Assembly (NCBI GenBank): GCA_945865755.1 | Contig: CAMBFS010000023.1 | Span: 1-34,427, forward strand | DNA length: 34,427 bases | From: Klebsiella pneumoniae | GTDB lineage: Bacteria; Desulfobacterota; Binatia; Bin18 | Reading direction: 5' to 3' | Shown: positions 25,510 through 34,178 of the stretch, piece by piece | Layout of the letters: each line of letters starts with the position of its first letter | How positions within the stretch are numbered: position 1 is the first letter of the stretch | Notes under the pieces: generated by a model | The model's input: only the letters and a program-made list of their open reading frames with translations | The model's database searches: none | Told to the model about the DNA's origin: nothing | Translations under genes and position numbers: made by a program

Positions 25510-26865
25510 CTACGCTTTTTCTGGCTGACTGATTTCTGGTTGAGTTGGTAAGGGCTGTGGGGTCTCGATTCTTTCGACCCGCACTTTTGCGATCCGCCGT
25601 CCGTCCATTTCGATAATCGTGAATCGATAACCTTGATGGACGATGGTCTCGCGTCCGCGCGGGATGCGTTCGAGACGCGCGAGGATAAAGCCCGCCAGCG
25701 TGCGATAGGCCGCTGTCTCTTCCAGCGGTAGCTTGTGTTCTTCGGTGAGGTCGCTGATCGCGACCCCGCCTTCAACCAAGAGGACACCTTCGGAAATTTC
25801 TTGCACTGGCTGCTCTTCATCGACATCGTACTCATCGCGAATCTCGCCGACGATCTCTTCCATGATGTCTTCAATAGTGGCGATGCCGATGACCGTGCCA
25901 AACTCGTTAATGACCACCGCCATGTGCGCGCGACGCACTTGCAGCTCGCGCAGCAGATGGCTGATCTGCATGGAGTCCGGCACAAAATGCGCCGGATGGA
26001 GAAAGTTCCGTAGGAGTTCCGCCTCCCCATGTTCTCGTGCCCGTAGCAGCTCTTTGATATGGACGATGCCGAGAATGTGGTCGAGGTCTTCTTCGTACAC
26101 CGGCATCCGCGAAAACCCGCTTTCCACCATCTCTTGCAAGGCTTGGGTCGTCGTCGTCTCGACATCCAGCGCGTGAATTTCCGTGCGTGGCGTCAGTATC
26201 TCGCGCACCGAGGTGTCCGCGAAATCAAACACGCTGTGAATGAATTCCTTTTCGGTGTCATCGAACACCCCGCGTTCCGCCCCCTCACTGATGAGGTATT
26301 TCACCTCTTCTTCCGAGACGAGCGTTTCGGTCGATTTGGTGCCAGTGCCGGTGAAGAACAGGAGCACATTCGAGGAGGTGGTGAGAATTTTGACCATCCA
26401 GGAAAACGTGCGCGAGAGGATGTCCAATGGGCGTGCGACCATGAGCGCGACCTCTTCCGGGTACCGCAGGGCTAAGGACTTTGGGACTAATTCGCCGATC
26501 ACGAGGGAGAGGTACGAGATTATGGCCACGACCAAGCCCAGGGAAATCGCTTCTCCCCAGACTTGCAGAAAGAGGCTGCCGCTCTGTTGAAAAATCGGAC
26601 GGAGGAATTCGATGGCCGAGGCTCCACCCAGAGCGGAGGCGAAGGAGCTGACCAGCGTAACCCCGATCTGGACGGTGGCGAGAAAGCGGTCGGAGTCATC
26701 CTTGAGGTGCGCAACGATCTGCGCCGACTTTTTCCCTTCTTCAATCAGTTGGTCAATGCGGCTCCGGCGAACTGAAATAATGGCGATTTCCGACCCGGAA
26801 AAAAAACCATTGGCCACAATCAGTAAAAAAATAAGGCCGACCTCGAACCAAAATTCACTCCCCAT
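25510..26865 (-). CDS. CNNM/CBS/CorC_HlyC-domain membrane protein (hemolysin family)
   Basis: This 451-residue protein belongs to the CNNM/CorC family (YfjD, YtfL, TlyC-like), implicated in magnesium and other cation export or homeostasis; the hemolysin label is historical. The N-terminal CNNM domain (1-190) has four hydrophobic segments, beginning GLIFLLIVANGFFSGSEIA, with VIGELVPKSLAL in the conserved position. Two CBS motifs span about 205-330 (FADTSVREILTPR, MPVYEEDLDHILGIVHIKELL). An acidic C-terminal CorC_HlyC domain (350-435) ends with IEMDGRRIAKVRVERIE. Start ATG 26865 has AGGAG six bases upstream. It is transcribed leftward into the IS1 remnant and divergently from uvrA. Confidence 0.9.
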   Translation of the reverse strand: MGSEFWFEVGLIFLLIVANGFFSGSEIAIISVRRSRIDQLIEEGKKSAQIVAHLKDDSDRFLATVQIGVTLVSSFASALGGASAIEFLRPIFQQSGSLFLQVWGEAISLGLVVAIISYLSLVIGELVPKSLALRYPEEVALMVARPLDILSRTFSWMVKILTTSSNVLLFFTGTGTKSTETLVSEEEVKYLISEGAERGVFDDTEKEFIHSVFDFADTSVREILTPRTEIHALDVETTTTQALQEMVESGFSRMPVYEEDLDHILGIVHIKELLRAREHGEAELLRNFLHPAHFVPDSMQISHLLRELQVRRAHMAVVINEFGTVIGIATIEDIMEEIVGEIRDEYDVDEEQPVQEISEGVLLVEGGVAISDLTEEHKLPLEETAAYRTLAGFILARLERIPRGRETIVHQGYRFTIIEMDGRRIAKVRVERIETPQPLPTQPEISQPEKA

Positions 26866-26924
26866 GCATGTCTCCTGCCCGGTTCTATAGCATATCGCCC
26901 GGCTGGACTCACTGGCGGGGGGAC

Positions 26925-27025
26925 GGCTTATGGCTTATGGCTCGCTTCGCTCTATGGCTCATGGTCAAAGCTGTGTGCCATAGAGCGAGCGTAGCGAGCG
27001 GGCCATGAGCCATAAGCCATGAGCC
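26925..27025. repeat. Long imperfect hairpin built of GGCTTAT heptads
   Basis: The arm 26925-26964 (two GGCTTAT units, a CGCTTCGCTC block, then TCTATGGCTCATGG) is complementary to 26978-27025, which contains the matching GAGCGAGCGTAGCGAGCG block and GCCATGA/GCCATAA units. The right arm has one extra GGGCCAT-type unit. The loop is 13 bases. The hairpin sits between the divergent CNNM and uvrA genes and would overlap both upstream regions. Confidence 0.85.
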
Positions 27026-27085
27026 CTGCGCTATACGAGAAAGTGCGCGAACTATAGGCTACACGCTACCGACGGAGGGTAGGGA

Positions 27086-30000
27086 GTGAACAGTAACGGA
27101 ACGCACAAGCACACAACACCAAGCACTGGCATTATCATCACCGGCGCACGACAAAACAATCTCAAGAACATCAATGTCCAGATTCCCTTCAATGCCCTGA
27201 CCGTGCTCACCGGTGTCAGTGGCTCTGGGAAGTCGAGTCTCGCCTTTGACATCCTTTATGCCGAGGGGCAGCGCCGTTATGTCGAAAGCTTCTCGGCCTA
27301 CGCGCGGCAGTTCCTCGACCGCATGGATAAACCACAGGTGGACAAAATCGAGGGCATTCTGCCAGCGATCGCCATCGACCAAAACCGACCGGTGCGCACC
27401 TCCCGTTCCACCGTTGGCACCATGACCGAACTGCACGATCATCTGAAACTCCTGTTCGCGAAAATTGGTGTGCTCTATTGTCGTGGCTGTGGACAGCCGG
27501 TCGAGCGCGATTCCGCCGAGTCGGTCTTTCGCAAGCTCTCCGCCTCGCGACCCGAAGGCACGCGCTTTTTGGTGACGTTCACCATCGCCGCGCCCGCCAC
27601 TTTGCCGTGGGCCGAAATCCGCGATGGCCTGCTCCATTCGGGGTTTCATCGGTTGGTGGAGAATGGCCAGGTCCTCGATATTCAAGAGTTGTCGGATCGT
27701 CCGGTTCCCAATCAGGACCTGTTTACCGTGTTGGTGGATCGCTTGGTGTTGAACCCACGCAGCAAGAAGCGCCTGCATGATTCGTTCGAGCAAGCGTTTC
27801 GCTATGGGAAAGGGCGACTGCTGCTGATCTTTCCTGATGACGGCGACGCGGACTCCGCGGAGTGGCCATTCTCGGATCAACTGGAATGCGCGGTGTGCGG
27901 CATCACCTACAAAGACCCTATTCCCAACATGTTTTCGTTTAATAGTCCGTTGGGGGCCTGCGAGAGCTGCCGTGGGTTTGGACGTACCATTGATCTTGAT
28001 CTTGAGCTGATCACGCCCGACCCCACGCTGTCGCTGAAGGATGGGGCGATTAAGCCGTGGCGGATCAAAGCCGCGCAATGGGAGCGGCGGGAACTGCTTG
28101 CCTTTTGTCAAAAACAGCACATCCCGACCACTGTGCCGTGGCAAGAACTGACCGAGCAACAAAAGAAGCTCATCCTTGATGGCGATGGGACCTACTATGG
28201 CGTGCGTGGATGGTTTCGCTGGTTGGAAGGCAAAACCTACAAGATGCACGTGCGGGTGTTTCTGGCGCGCTATCGTGGCTACTTTCATTGCACCGCGTGT
28301 CAAGGCGCGCGGCTCAAACCCGAGGCCTTGCTCTACCGCGTTGGCGGGAAGACGCTCGCGGAGATTAACCTCATCAGTGTTGATACGTGCGCCGCGTTCT
28401 TTCGTGAATTGCGGCTCTCCACTTTCCAAGACCAAGTCGCCCACCTCATTCTCGATGAGATTCGTAAGCGGCTTCAGTATCTCGTCGAGGTCGGGCTTGA
28501 GTATCTCACCCTGGACCGCCAATCGCGCACCCTCTCAGGCGGTGAGTTGGAGCGGGTCGATCTCACCACCGCCATCGGCTCGTCGCTGGTGAACACGTTG
28601 TACATCCTGGATGAGCCCTCTATCGGTCTCCATCCGCGCGATAGCCAGCGGCTCGTTCGTATCCTCAAGGGGCTGCGGGACAACGGCAACGCGGTCGTCG
28701 TGGTTGAGCATGATCCAGAGATCATTCGCGAAGCCGACCACATTATCGACATGGGGCCACTGGCTGGTGAGAAAGGGGGCGAGGTCGTTTTCGCTGGGAC
28801 GCACGAAAAGATTCTGACTGATAAAAATTCACTCACTGGGAAGTATCTTTCTGGGCGGATGAGTATTCCCGTGCCCGACAAGCGCCGCCCGTGGACCCCT
28901 CAACGCCGGGTGCTGAAAGTGATCGGTGCCAGCGCCAACAATCTGAAGCACATCACGGTGGAGATTCCGCTGGGGCGCATGGTGTGCATGACTGGCGTGT
29001 CGGGCTCCGGCAAATCGACGTTTGTGAACGAGGTGCTCTATCGCGGGTTGAAGAAACGCAAAGGGGAGCCCGTCGGGATTCCTGGCGCCTGCGAGGCCAT
29101 GCTTGGCTGGGACGCCATCGCGGATGTCATTTTTGTCGATCAAGCTCCTATTGGCACGACGCCACGCGCGAACCTGCTGACCTATACCAAGGCATTTGAT
29201 GCTCTGCGCAAGCTGCTGGCCGAAACCGAGATGGCCAAGCTGCGGGGGTACAGCGCTGGGACCTTCTCCTTCAACGTGGAAGGCGGTCGCTGTGAGACGT
29301 GCAAAGGGGAGGGGGCCGAGAAGATCGAGATGCAGTTTCTCTCCGATGTGTACGTGCCTTGCCCCGAATGTCACGGCAAGCGCTATCGTGATGAAGTGCT
29401 CGAAGTGCGATATCGGGATAAAAATCTCACCGGGATCATGGCCATGACCGTGGCCGAGGCGCTAGCGTTCTTCGCCGGGCATGCCGAGTTAATCCGCCGT
29501 TTGACGCCGTTGGCGGCGGTTGGTCTGGACTACATGCGTCTTGGTCAGTCGCTCACCACGCTCTCAGGTGGTGAGGCGCAGCGACTCAAACTGGCGGCGC
29601 ATCTTGGCCAAGAGAAACCGTTCGTGCCGGGGCTGCCGCTCAATGGCGAATTGGGCGATGACCACAGCAAACGCACGTTGTTCATCTTCGACGAGCCGAC
29701 GACGGGACTGCATTACGCCGACATTCAGAAGTTGCTTAATGCGTTCAATGAACTGGTGGATCGCGGCCATTCGGTTCTCATCATTGAGCACAACCTCGAA
29801 GTGATTAAGTGCGCGGACTATGTGATCGACCTTGGTCCCGAAGGCGGCGACAAGGGGGGCGAGGTGGTTGCCGAGGGGACGCCTGAACAGGTCGCCCAGG
29901 TCAAGAGGTCGTATACGGGGCAATATCTCGCCGAAGTGCTTGGGGAAAAGTCAAAAGTCAAAAGTCAAAAGTCAAAAGTCAAAAGTCAAAAGGAGACTAG

Positions 30001-32902
30001 AGACTGGAGGCTAGAGACTGGCTCTTCTCCCCTTCAAGTCTCAAGTCTCCAGTCTCTAGTCTCTCATTCCATTTCCGTTGTTGGTGCCAAGGAACACAAC
30101 CTGCAAAATCTGTCAGTCGATATTCCACGTGATGAAATGGTCGTGGTCACGGGCCTGTCCGGGTCGGGCAAATCCACGTTGGTGTTCGACATCATCTACG
30201 CCGAGGGGCAGCGGCGGTATATCGATAGTTTGTCCACGTACTCGCGCCAGTTCATCAAAGTGATGGCCCGGCCTAATGTCGATCTGCTCACCGGCATTCC
30301 GCCGACCGTGGCAATTGAGCAACGGATGAGTCGTGGCGGACGCAATTCGACAGTGGCCACGGTCACGGAAATTTCTCATTATCTCCGTTTGCTGTACGCC
30401 AAGGCCGGGGTACAGCATTGCGTGCAGTGCGGCGAACCGCTGTCCGTGCAGAGTCGCAGTCAGATTCTTGAGCGCCTGCGGACCGATTTTCGCGGACAAC
30501 AGGTGACGTTGCTGGCACCCGTGGTGCGTGGTCGCAAAGGGTTTCATAAGGACACGCTGGAGAGCGCCAGGAAAATGGGATTCACCCAGGCGCGCATCGA
30601 CGGGCGGATCACGGACCTCACGGAAGGCTTGAGTCTCACCCGCTATAACGAGCATGACATTGAGATTGTCATTGGCGAGATGGCGGTCACGGGTTCCGTG
30701 CAAAAGTTTGATTCGTTGATGCAGACGGCCTTGCGCATCGGCAACGGCGCCATGCACTTGCGTAGCGAGAAAGAAGCGCGCGTCTATAGCGAGAAACTCT
30801 TCTGCGGTCCGTGCGGCCTTGGTTACGAGGTGCTTGATCCTCGCCTTTTTTCCTTTAATAGTCGTCAGGGGGCCTGCCCTGAGTGCACGGGGTTGGGAAT
30901 ACGCTGGGAATTCGACCCCACGCTGGTCGTGCCCGATAAGACCAAGTCGCTGCAAGATGGCGCGCTCTTCGCGCTGGCCCGTCCGGAATTTCGTACTGAC
31001 CAAAACCGACTGCTGCGCGACCTCAAGAAGCGTGGCGTGCCGGTCACGCGCCCTTTCGCCGAACTCAGCGCCGAGCAGCAACAGCTCGTGCTGGCCGGTG
31101 ATGAAAAAGAGATACGCGGCGCGTTCACGATTCTCAATGATGCCATCACCGGCAGTGAAGGCGAGGAGGCCGACCTCTACCCGTCACAGTTTCTGACCGA
31201 AGTTCCATGTCCTTCGTGTCACGGGGCACGCCTCAATCCGCGCGCGCGGGCGGTCAAGGTCTGTGGGCATCCGATTGGGGAAGTGATGGGGATGTCGGCG
31301 AGTGACTGTCACCAGTTGATGACCTCATTGCCGTTGTCTCCGCGCGAGGCGCTGATTGGCGCGTCGATTCTCAAGGAGATTGTTCCCCGCTTGTCATTTT
31401 TACAAGAGGTAGGGTTGTCGTATCTCACGCTCGACCGCCGCGCGGATACGCTTTCCGGTGGCGAGGCGCAACGGATTCGTCTGGCCGCGCAACTGGGCTC
31501 GAATCTCCGTGGGGTCTGTTACATTCTTGATGAACCGACGATTGGTCTGCATCCGCGTGACAATGAGCGACTGATCGCCACGCTGCGCAATCTCCAGGAG
31601 CGGGGCAACACGGTGTTGGTCGTCGAACATGACGAACAGACGATCGCCAACGCGGATATTGTCATCGACCTGGGGCCGGGGGCTGGCGTGCATGGCGGCA
31701 AGGTGATCGCCATGGGGACGCCGGATCAATTGCGCGACAATCCCGAATCCATCACCGGTCGATTTCTGCGGGCCGCGCATCCGCGCTTGGGGCCCGTCCG
31801 TGCGCTCGACCATCGCCCCCGTCTGTCGATCTATGGTGCCCGTGAGCATAATTTGCGCAATGTCGATGCGCATTTTCCCATTGGCACGTGGGTCTGTGTG
31901 ACCGGTGTCTCTGGGTCCGGGAAAAGCTCGCTGGTGCAAGATGTGCTGGTCAAAGGGCTCAAGAAAAAGTTAGGCATGTTCCCCGGACGCGCCGGAGCGC
32001 ATGATCGGATCGAAGGGGGCGAGTCGATTGAGCGGGTGATCGAAGTCGACCAGACGCCCATCGGCAAGACGCCACGGTCGGTGCCCGCCTCGTATGTTGG
32101 GTTATGGGATGAAGTGCGCAAACTGTTTGCGATGTTGCCTGACGCGCGGATGAAAGGGTATCAACCGGGGCGGTTCTCCTTCAACGTCAAAGGCGGACGC
32201 TGCGAAGGGTGCGCGGGGCAGGGCCAGGTGAAAATGGAGATGAGTTTCCTGCCCGATGTCTACGTCGCGTGCGAAGAGTGTGAGGGCAAACGGTACAACG
32301 AAGAGACCTTGGAGATCGCGTATAACGGGAAGAGCATCTCCGATGTACTGGCGATGACGATCACGGAGGCGGCGACCTTTTTTCATGGCGTGCCAAAAAT
32401 TTCCGGGCCGCTCAGGCTCTTGGATGACATTGGCATGGGGTACATCACGCTGGGGCAAGCGAGCAATTCGCTCTCCGGTGGTGAGGCGCAACGGATCAAG
32501 TTGGCCTACGAACTGGCGAAGGAGTCGCGCGGGAAGACGCTCTACGTGTTGGACGAGCCGACCACCGGTCTGCATTTCGCCGACATTGAGAAGCTGATCC
32601 ACGCGTTGCACCGTTTGGTTGATAAAGGCAACACGGTGGTGACCATTGAGCATAATCTGGACATCGTGAAGGAAGCCGACCACATTATTGACCTTGGGCC
32701 AGAGGGAGGAACCGGTGGTGGGCAGGTGGTGGCGAGTGGCACGCCGCTTGACTTGATGAAGAACGCCAAGCAGTCGCATACGGGGCGGTGTTTGCGGGAA
32801 TATCTGCAAGGGTCTAAACAAGGGTCCAAGGTCCAAAGTCCAAGGTCTAAAGTCAGCGGTGCAATGGCAACACTACAGGCTCTGAGACTCCCGGACTCGT
32901 AA
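27086..32902 (+). CDS. uvrA: Tandem UvrA (two fused UvrA copies, four ABC ATPase domains)
   Basis: UvrA scans DNA for bulky lesions and loads UvrB in nucleotide excision repair. Typical UvrA has about 940 residues; this product has 1938. Copy one (1-954) and copy two (about 994-1905) each hold two ABC ATPase modules. Walker A loops lie near residues 43, 637, 1025 and 1607 (all GxSGSGKS) and LSGGE signatures near 483, 826, 1456 and 1796. Zinc-finger pairs (CESC, CETC/CPEC, CPEC, CEGC/CEEC) recur in each module. Start GTG 27086 has GGAGGG upstream. The whole linker (955-993) and the C-terminal tail (1909-1923) are encoded by heptad arrays. Double UvrAs are known in several phyla; their separate role is unclear. 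Confidence 0.93.
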   Translation: MNSNGTHKHTTPSTGIIITGARQNNLKNINVQIPFNALTVLTGVSGSGKSSLAFDILYAEGQRRYVESFSAYARQFLDRMDKPQVDKIEGILPAIAIDQNRPVRTSRSTVGTMTELHDHLKLLFAKIGVLYCRGCGQPVERDSAESVFRKLSASRPEGTRFLVTFTIAAPATLPWAEIRDGLLHSGFHRLVENGQVLDIQELSDRPVPNQDLFTVLVDRLVLNPRSKKRLHDSFEQAFRYGKGRLLLIFPDDGDADSAEWPFSDQLECAVCGITYKDPIPNMFSFNSPLGACESCRGFGRTIDLDLELITPDPTLSLKDGAIKPWRIKAAQWERRELLAFCQKQHIPTTVPWQELTEQQKKLILDGDGTYYGVRGWFRWLEGKTYKMHVRVFLARYRGYFHCTACQGARLKPEALLYRVGGKTLAEINLISVDTCAAFFRELRLSTFQDQVAHLILDEIRKRLQYLVEVGLEYLTLDRQSRTLSGGELERVDLTTAIGSSLVNTLYILDEPSIGLHPRDSQRLVRILKGLRDNGNAVVVVEHDPEIIREADHIIDMGPLAGEKGGEVVFAGTHEKILTDKNSLTGKYLSGRMSIPVPDKRRPWTPQRRVLKVIGASANNLKHITVEIPLGRMVCMTGVSGSGKSTFVNEVLYRGLKKRKGEPVGIPGACEAMLGWDAIADVIFVDQAPIGTTPRANLLTYTKAFDALRKLLAETEMAKLRGYSAGTFSFNVEGGRCETCKGEGAEKIEMQFLSDVYVPCPECHGKRYRDEVLEVRYRDKNLTGIMAMTVAEALAFFAGHAELIRRLTPLAAVGLDYMRLGQSLTTLSGGEAQRLKLAAHLGQEKPFVPGLPLNGELGDDHSKRTLFIFDEPTTGLHYADIQKLLNAFNELVDRGHSVLIIEHNLEVIKCADYVIDLGPEGGDKGGEVVAEGTPEQVAQVKRSYTGQYLAEVLGEKSKVKSQKSKVKSQKETRDWRLETGSSPLQVSSLQSLVSHSISVVGAKEHNLQNLSVDIPRDEMVVVTGLSGSGKSTLVFDIIYAEGQRRYIDSLSTYSRQFIKVMARPNVDLLTGIPPTVAIEQRMSRGGRNSTVATVTEISHYLRLLYAKAGVQHCVQCGEPLSVQSRSQILERLRTDFRGQQVTLLAPVVRGRKGFHKDTLESARKMGFTQARIDGRITDLTEGLSLTRYNEHDIEIVIGEMAVTGSVQKFDSLMQTALRIGNGAMHLRSEKEARVYSEKLFCGPCGLGYEVLDPRLFSFNSRQGACPECTGLGIRWEFDPTLVVPDKTKSLQDGALFALARPEFRTDQNRLLRDLKKRGVPVTRPFAELSAEQQQLVLAGDEKEIRGAFTILNDAITGSEGEEADLYPSQFLTEVPCPSCHGARLNPRARAVKVCGHPIGEVMGMSASDCHQLMTSLPLSPREALIGASILKEIVPRLSFLQEVGLSYLTLDRRADTLSGGEAQRIRLAAQLGSNLRGVCYILDEPTIGLHPRDNERLIATLRNLQERGNTVLVVEHDEQTIANADIVIDLGPGAGVHGGKVIAMGTPDQLRDNPESITGRFLRAAHPRLGPVRALDHRPRLSIYGAREHNLRNVDAHFPIGTWVCVTGVSGSGKSSLVQDVLVKGLKKKLGMFPGRAGAHDRIEGGESIERVIEVDQTPIGKTPRSVPASYVGLWDEVRKLFAMLPDARMKGYQPGRFSFNVKGGRCEGCAGQGQVKMEMSFLPDVYVACEECEGKRYNEETLEIAYNGKSISDVLAMTITEAATFFHGVPKISGPLRLLDDIGMGYITLGQASNSLSGGEAQRIKLAYELAKESRGKTLYVLDEPTTGLHFADIEKLIHALHRLVDKGNTVVTIEHNLDIVKEADHIIDLGPEGGTGGGQVVASGTPLDLMKNAKQSHTGRCLREYLQGSKQGSKVQSPRSKVSGAMATLQALRLPDS
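29950..30063. repeat. Heptad array and hairpin inside the uvrA coding sequence
   Basis: Six exact GTCAAAA units (29950-29991) are followed by a 29-base arm (29993-30021) complementary to 30035-30063 with three mismatches; the outer 17 bases pair perfectly. The loop is 13 bases. The array translates as a Lys/Ser-rich period-7 peptide (SKVKSQK twice) and the hairpin as a Trp/Arg/Ser segment unlike any UvrA domain. Only changes of three units keep the downstream frame. Confidence 0.95.
32811..32854. repeat. GGTCCAA-type heptad array at the 3' end of uvrA
   Basis: Units GGTCTAA (32811), then from 32823 GGTCCAA, GGTCCAA, AGTCCAA, GGTCTAA and AGTC. It encodes the Ser/Lys-rich extreme C-terminus of UvrA. 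The inverted counterpart lies at 33493-33554, on the other side of hicBA. Confidence 0.85.
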
Positions 32903-32923
32903 ACTTTATGGTAGGGTCCCGCC

Positions 32924-33172
32924 ATGTCACAATACATCGTGGTGGAAATCATTCCTGACCCTGAAGAAGGTGGGTTTACCGCGCGGGTCCCCGATCTTCC
33001 GGCGTATGGGGAAGGAGAAACCGAGGAAGAAGCGATTGCCGACCTCAAAGAAGCGTTACAGGCATATATTGGAGCCTTTGGTGTGGAAGATGCCCTCGCA
33101 AGAATGAATCCGCCAAGCGCTCTGCGTCAACTCGACTGGAACCTCAACGACCTTGTGCGCTCCCGTGCCTAA
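32924..33172 (+). CDS. hicB: HicB-family antitoxin
   Basis: This 82-residue protein has the partial RNase-H-like fold pattern of HicB: YIVVEIIPDPEEGGFTARVP, DLPAYGEGETEEEAIADLKEAL, a helix ending AYIGAF. The C-terminal part (residues 60-82) is short and no clear DNA-binding domain is visible. HicB neutralises HicA by direct binding. The order antitoxin then toxin is common in hicBA loci. A weak AGGG precedes the ATG. The stop overlaps the toxin start. Confidence 0.85.
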   Translation: MSQYIVVEIIPDPEEGGFTARVPDLPAYGEGETEEEAIADLKEALQAYIGAFGVEDALARMNPPSALRQLDWNLNDLVRSRA

Positions 33173-33395
33173 GCTCCCGCGCCCCACTGGCAAAGAAATG
33201 GTACGGTTTCTGGAGCAGCAAGGCTTCAGCCTCATCCGTATCCAGGGTAGTCATCATATCCTTGTCCGCAATGTCCTGCGCACGAACGTTCCGGTCCATG
33301 GGACCCGGACACTCAAAATTGGCACCTTGCGCGGTATTCTCCGTGATATTGACATGACAGCCGAGGAATTTGCCGAGCGGTGGGAACAAGCATAA
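33165..33395 (+). CDS. hicA: HicA-family mRNA interferase toxin
   Basis: This predicted 76-residue protein starts at GTG 33165 (PKLPRPTGKEMVRFLEQQGF), which overlaps the hicB stop by eight bases and matches the usual HicA N-terminus. A TTG four codons upstream is a less likely start. The dsRBD-like fold and catalytic histidine are visible in IRIQGSHHILVRN, followed by the conserved VPVHGTRTLKIGTLRGILRDIDMT. HicA cleaves mRNAs when not bound by HicB. The pair lies between inverted heptad arrays. Confidence 0.9.
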   Translation: MPKLPRPTGKEMVRFLEQQGFSLIRIQGSHHILVRNVLRTNVPVHGTRTLKIGTLRGILRDIDMTAEEFAERWEQA

Positions 33396-33492
33396 TAGGG
33401 TATGAATGTTTTGTGGTCTGTTCAGAAATAAGGCCCTCAGTCCGCTATTTCATTATGGGTGGCGAAGCTACACTTCATGACTGGCTGATTTA

Positions 33493-33554
33493 GACTTGGA
33501 CCTTGGACCTTAGACGTTAGACCTTGGACGTTAGACCTTGGACATTGGACCTGA
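33493..33554. repeat. GACCTTG-type heptad array downstream of hicA
   Basis: After GACTTG come eight heptads in register from 33499: GACCTTG, GACCTTA, GACGTTA, GACCTTG, GACGTTA, GACCTTG, GACATTG, GACCTGA. Reverse-complemented it gives GGTCCAA/GGTCTAA units, the counterpart of the array at 32811-32854. Confidence 0.9.
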
Positions 33555-33566
33555 AACCGGAGACAC

Positions 33567-34178
33567 ATGCCTATACGATCCACCACGAGTCGCAGGCGGA
33601 CAAAAAAGGAAACGAAAACTACCGCCGAGCGCTACCAAAAATTGGTTGAAGGTAGCTTGGGTCTCATTTGTATACACGACCTGGATGGGGCGCTCCTCTA
33701 TGTAAATCCTGCCGCTGCCCAGACTCTCGGCTATACACGAGACGAGTGGGTTGGCAGGAACCTCGTCGAGTTCCTTGCCCTCGACGTGCATCCGCTGTTC
33801 GCGGACTATTTGAACCGGATACGCAAACATCCAACTGACACTGGGTTGTTGCGACTGGTGACGAAGGGTGGGGAAGAGCGAATCTGGTCGTACCACAACA
33901 TTCGCTATGATGAAGCAGGGCAGCCATCCTATGTAATCGGCCATGCCCTGGACCTGACCGAGTTTGTGCAAACCCGAAGGGCGTTGCACGCGAGCGAAGC
34001 ACGATTCCGCGCGTTGATCGAAAATTCGTCGGAAATGATTGTGGTGCTCGATGCCGACGGCGCGGTCCGCTACGAGAGCCCATCGACCGTGCGGGTCCTG
34101 GGGTACTCCCTTGGGGAGTGCGTGGGCAAAAGCGGATTCACGTTCGTGCATCCAGAGGACTTACCGTTGGTCACCTGA
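33567..34178 (+). pseudogene. PAS-domain sensor protein, truncated by an IS
   Basis: The 203 residues comprise a basic N-terminus, one complete PAS domain (about 20-132: GSLGLICIHDLDGALLYVN, TLGYTRDEWVGR, then a PAC-like region IWSYHNIRYDEAGQPSYVIG and HALDLTEF) and a second PAS domain starting near 143 (ARFRALIENSSEMIVVLD) that ends at HPEDLPLVT. Stop TGA falls four bases before the conserved GTCAGGACAC tip. Such proteins normally continue into a histidine kinase or cyclase output domain, so the signalling output has been lost here. Start ATG has CGGAG upstream. Confidence 0.75.
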
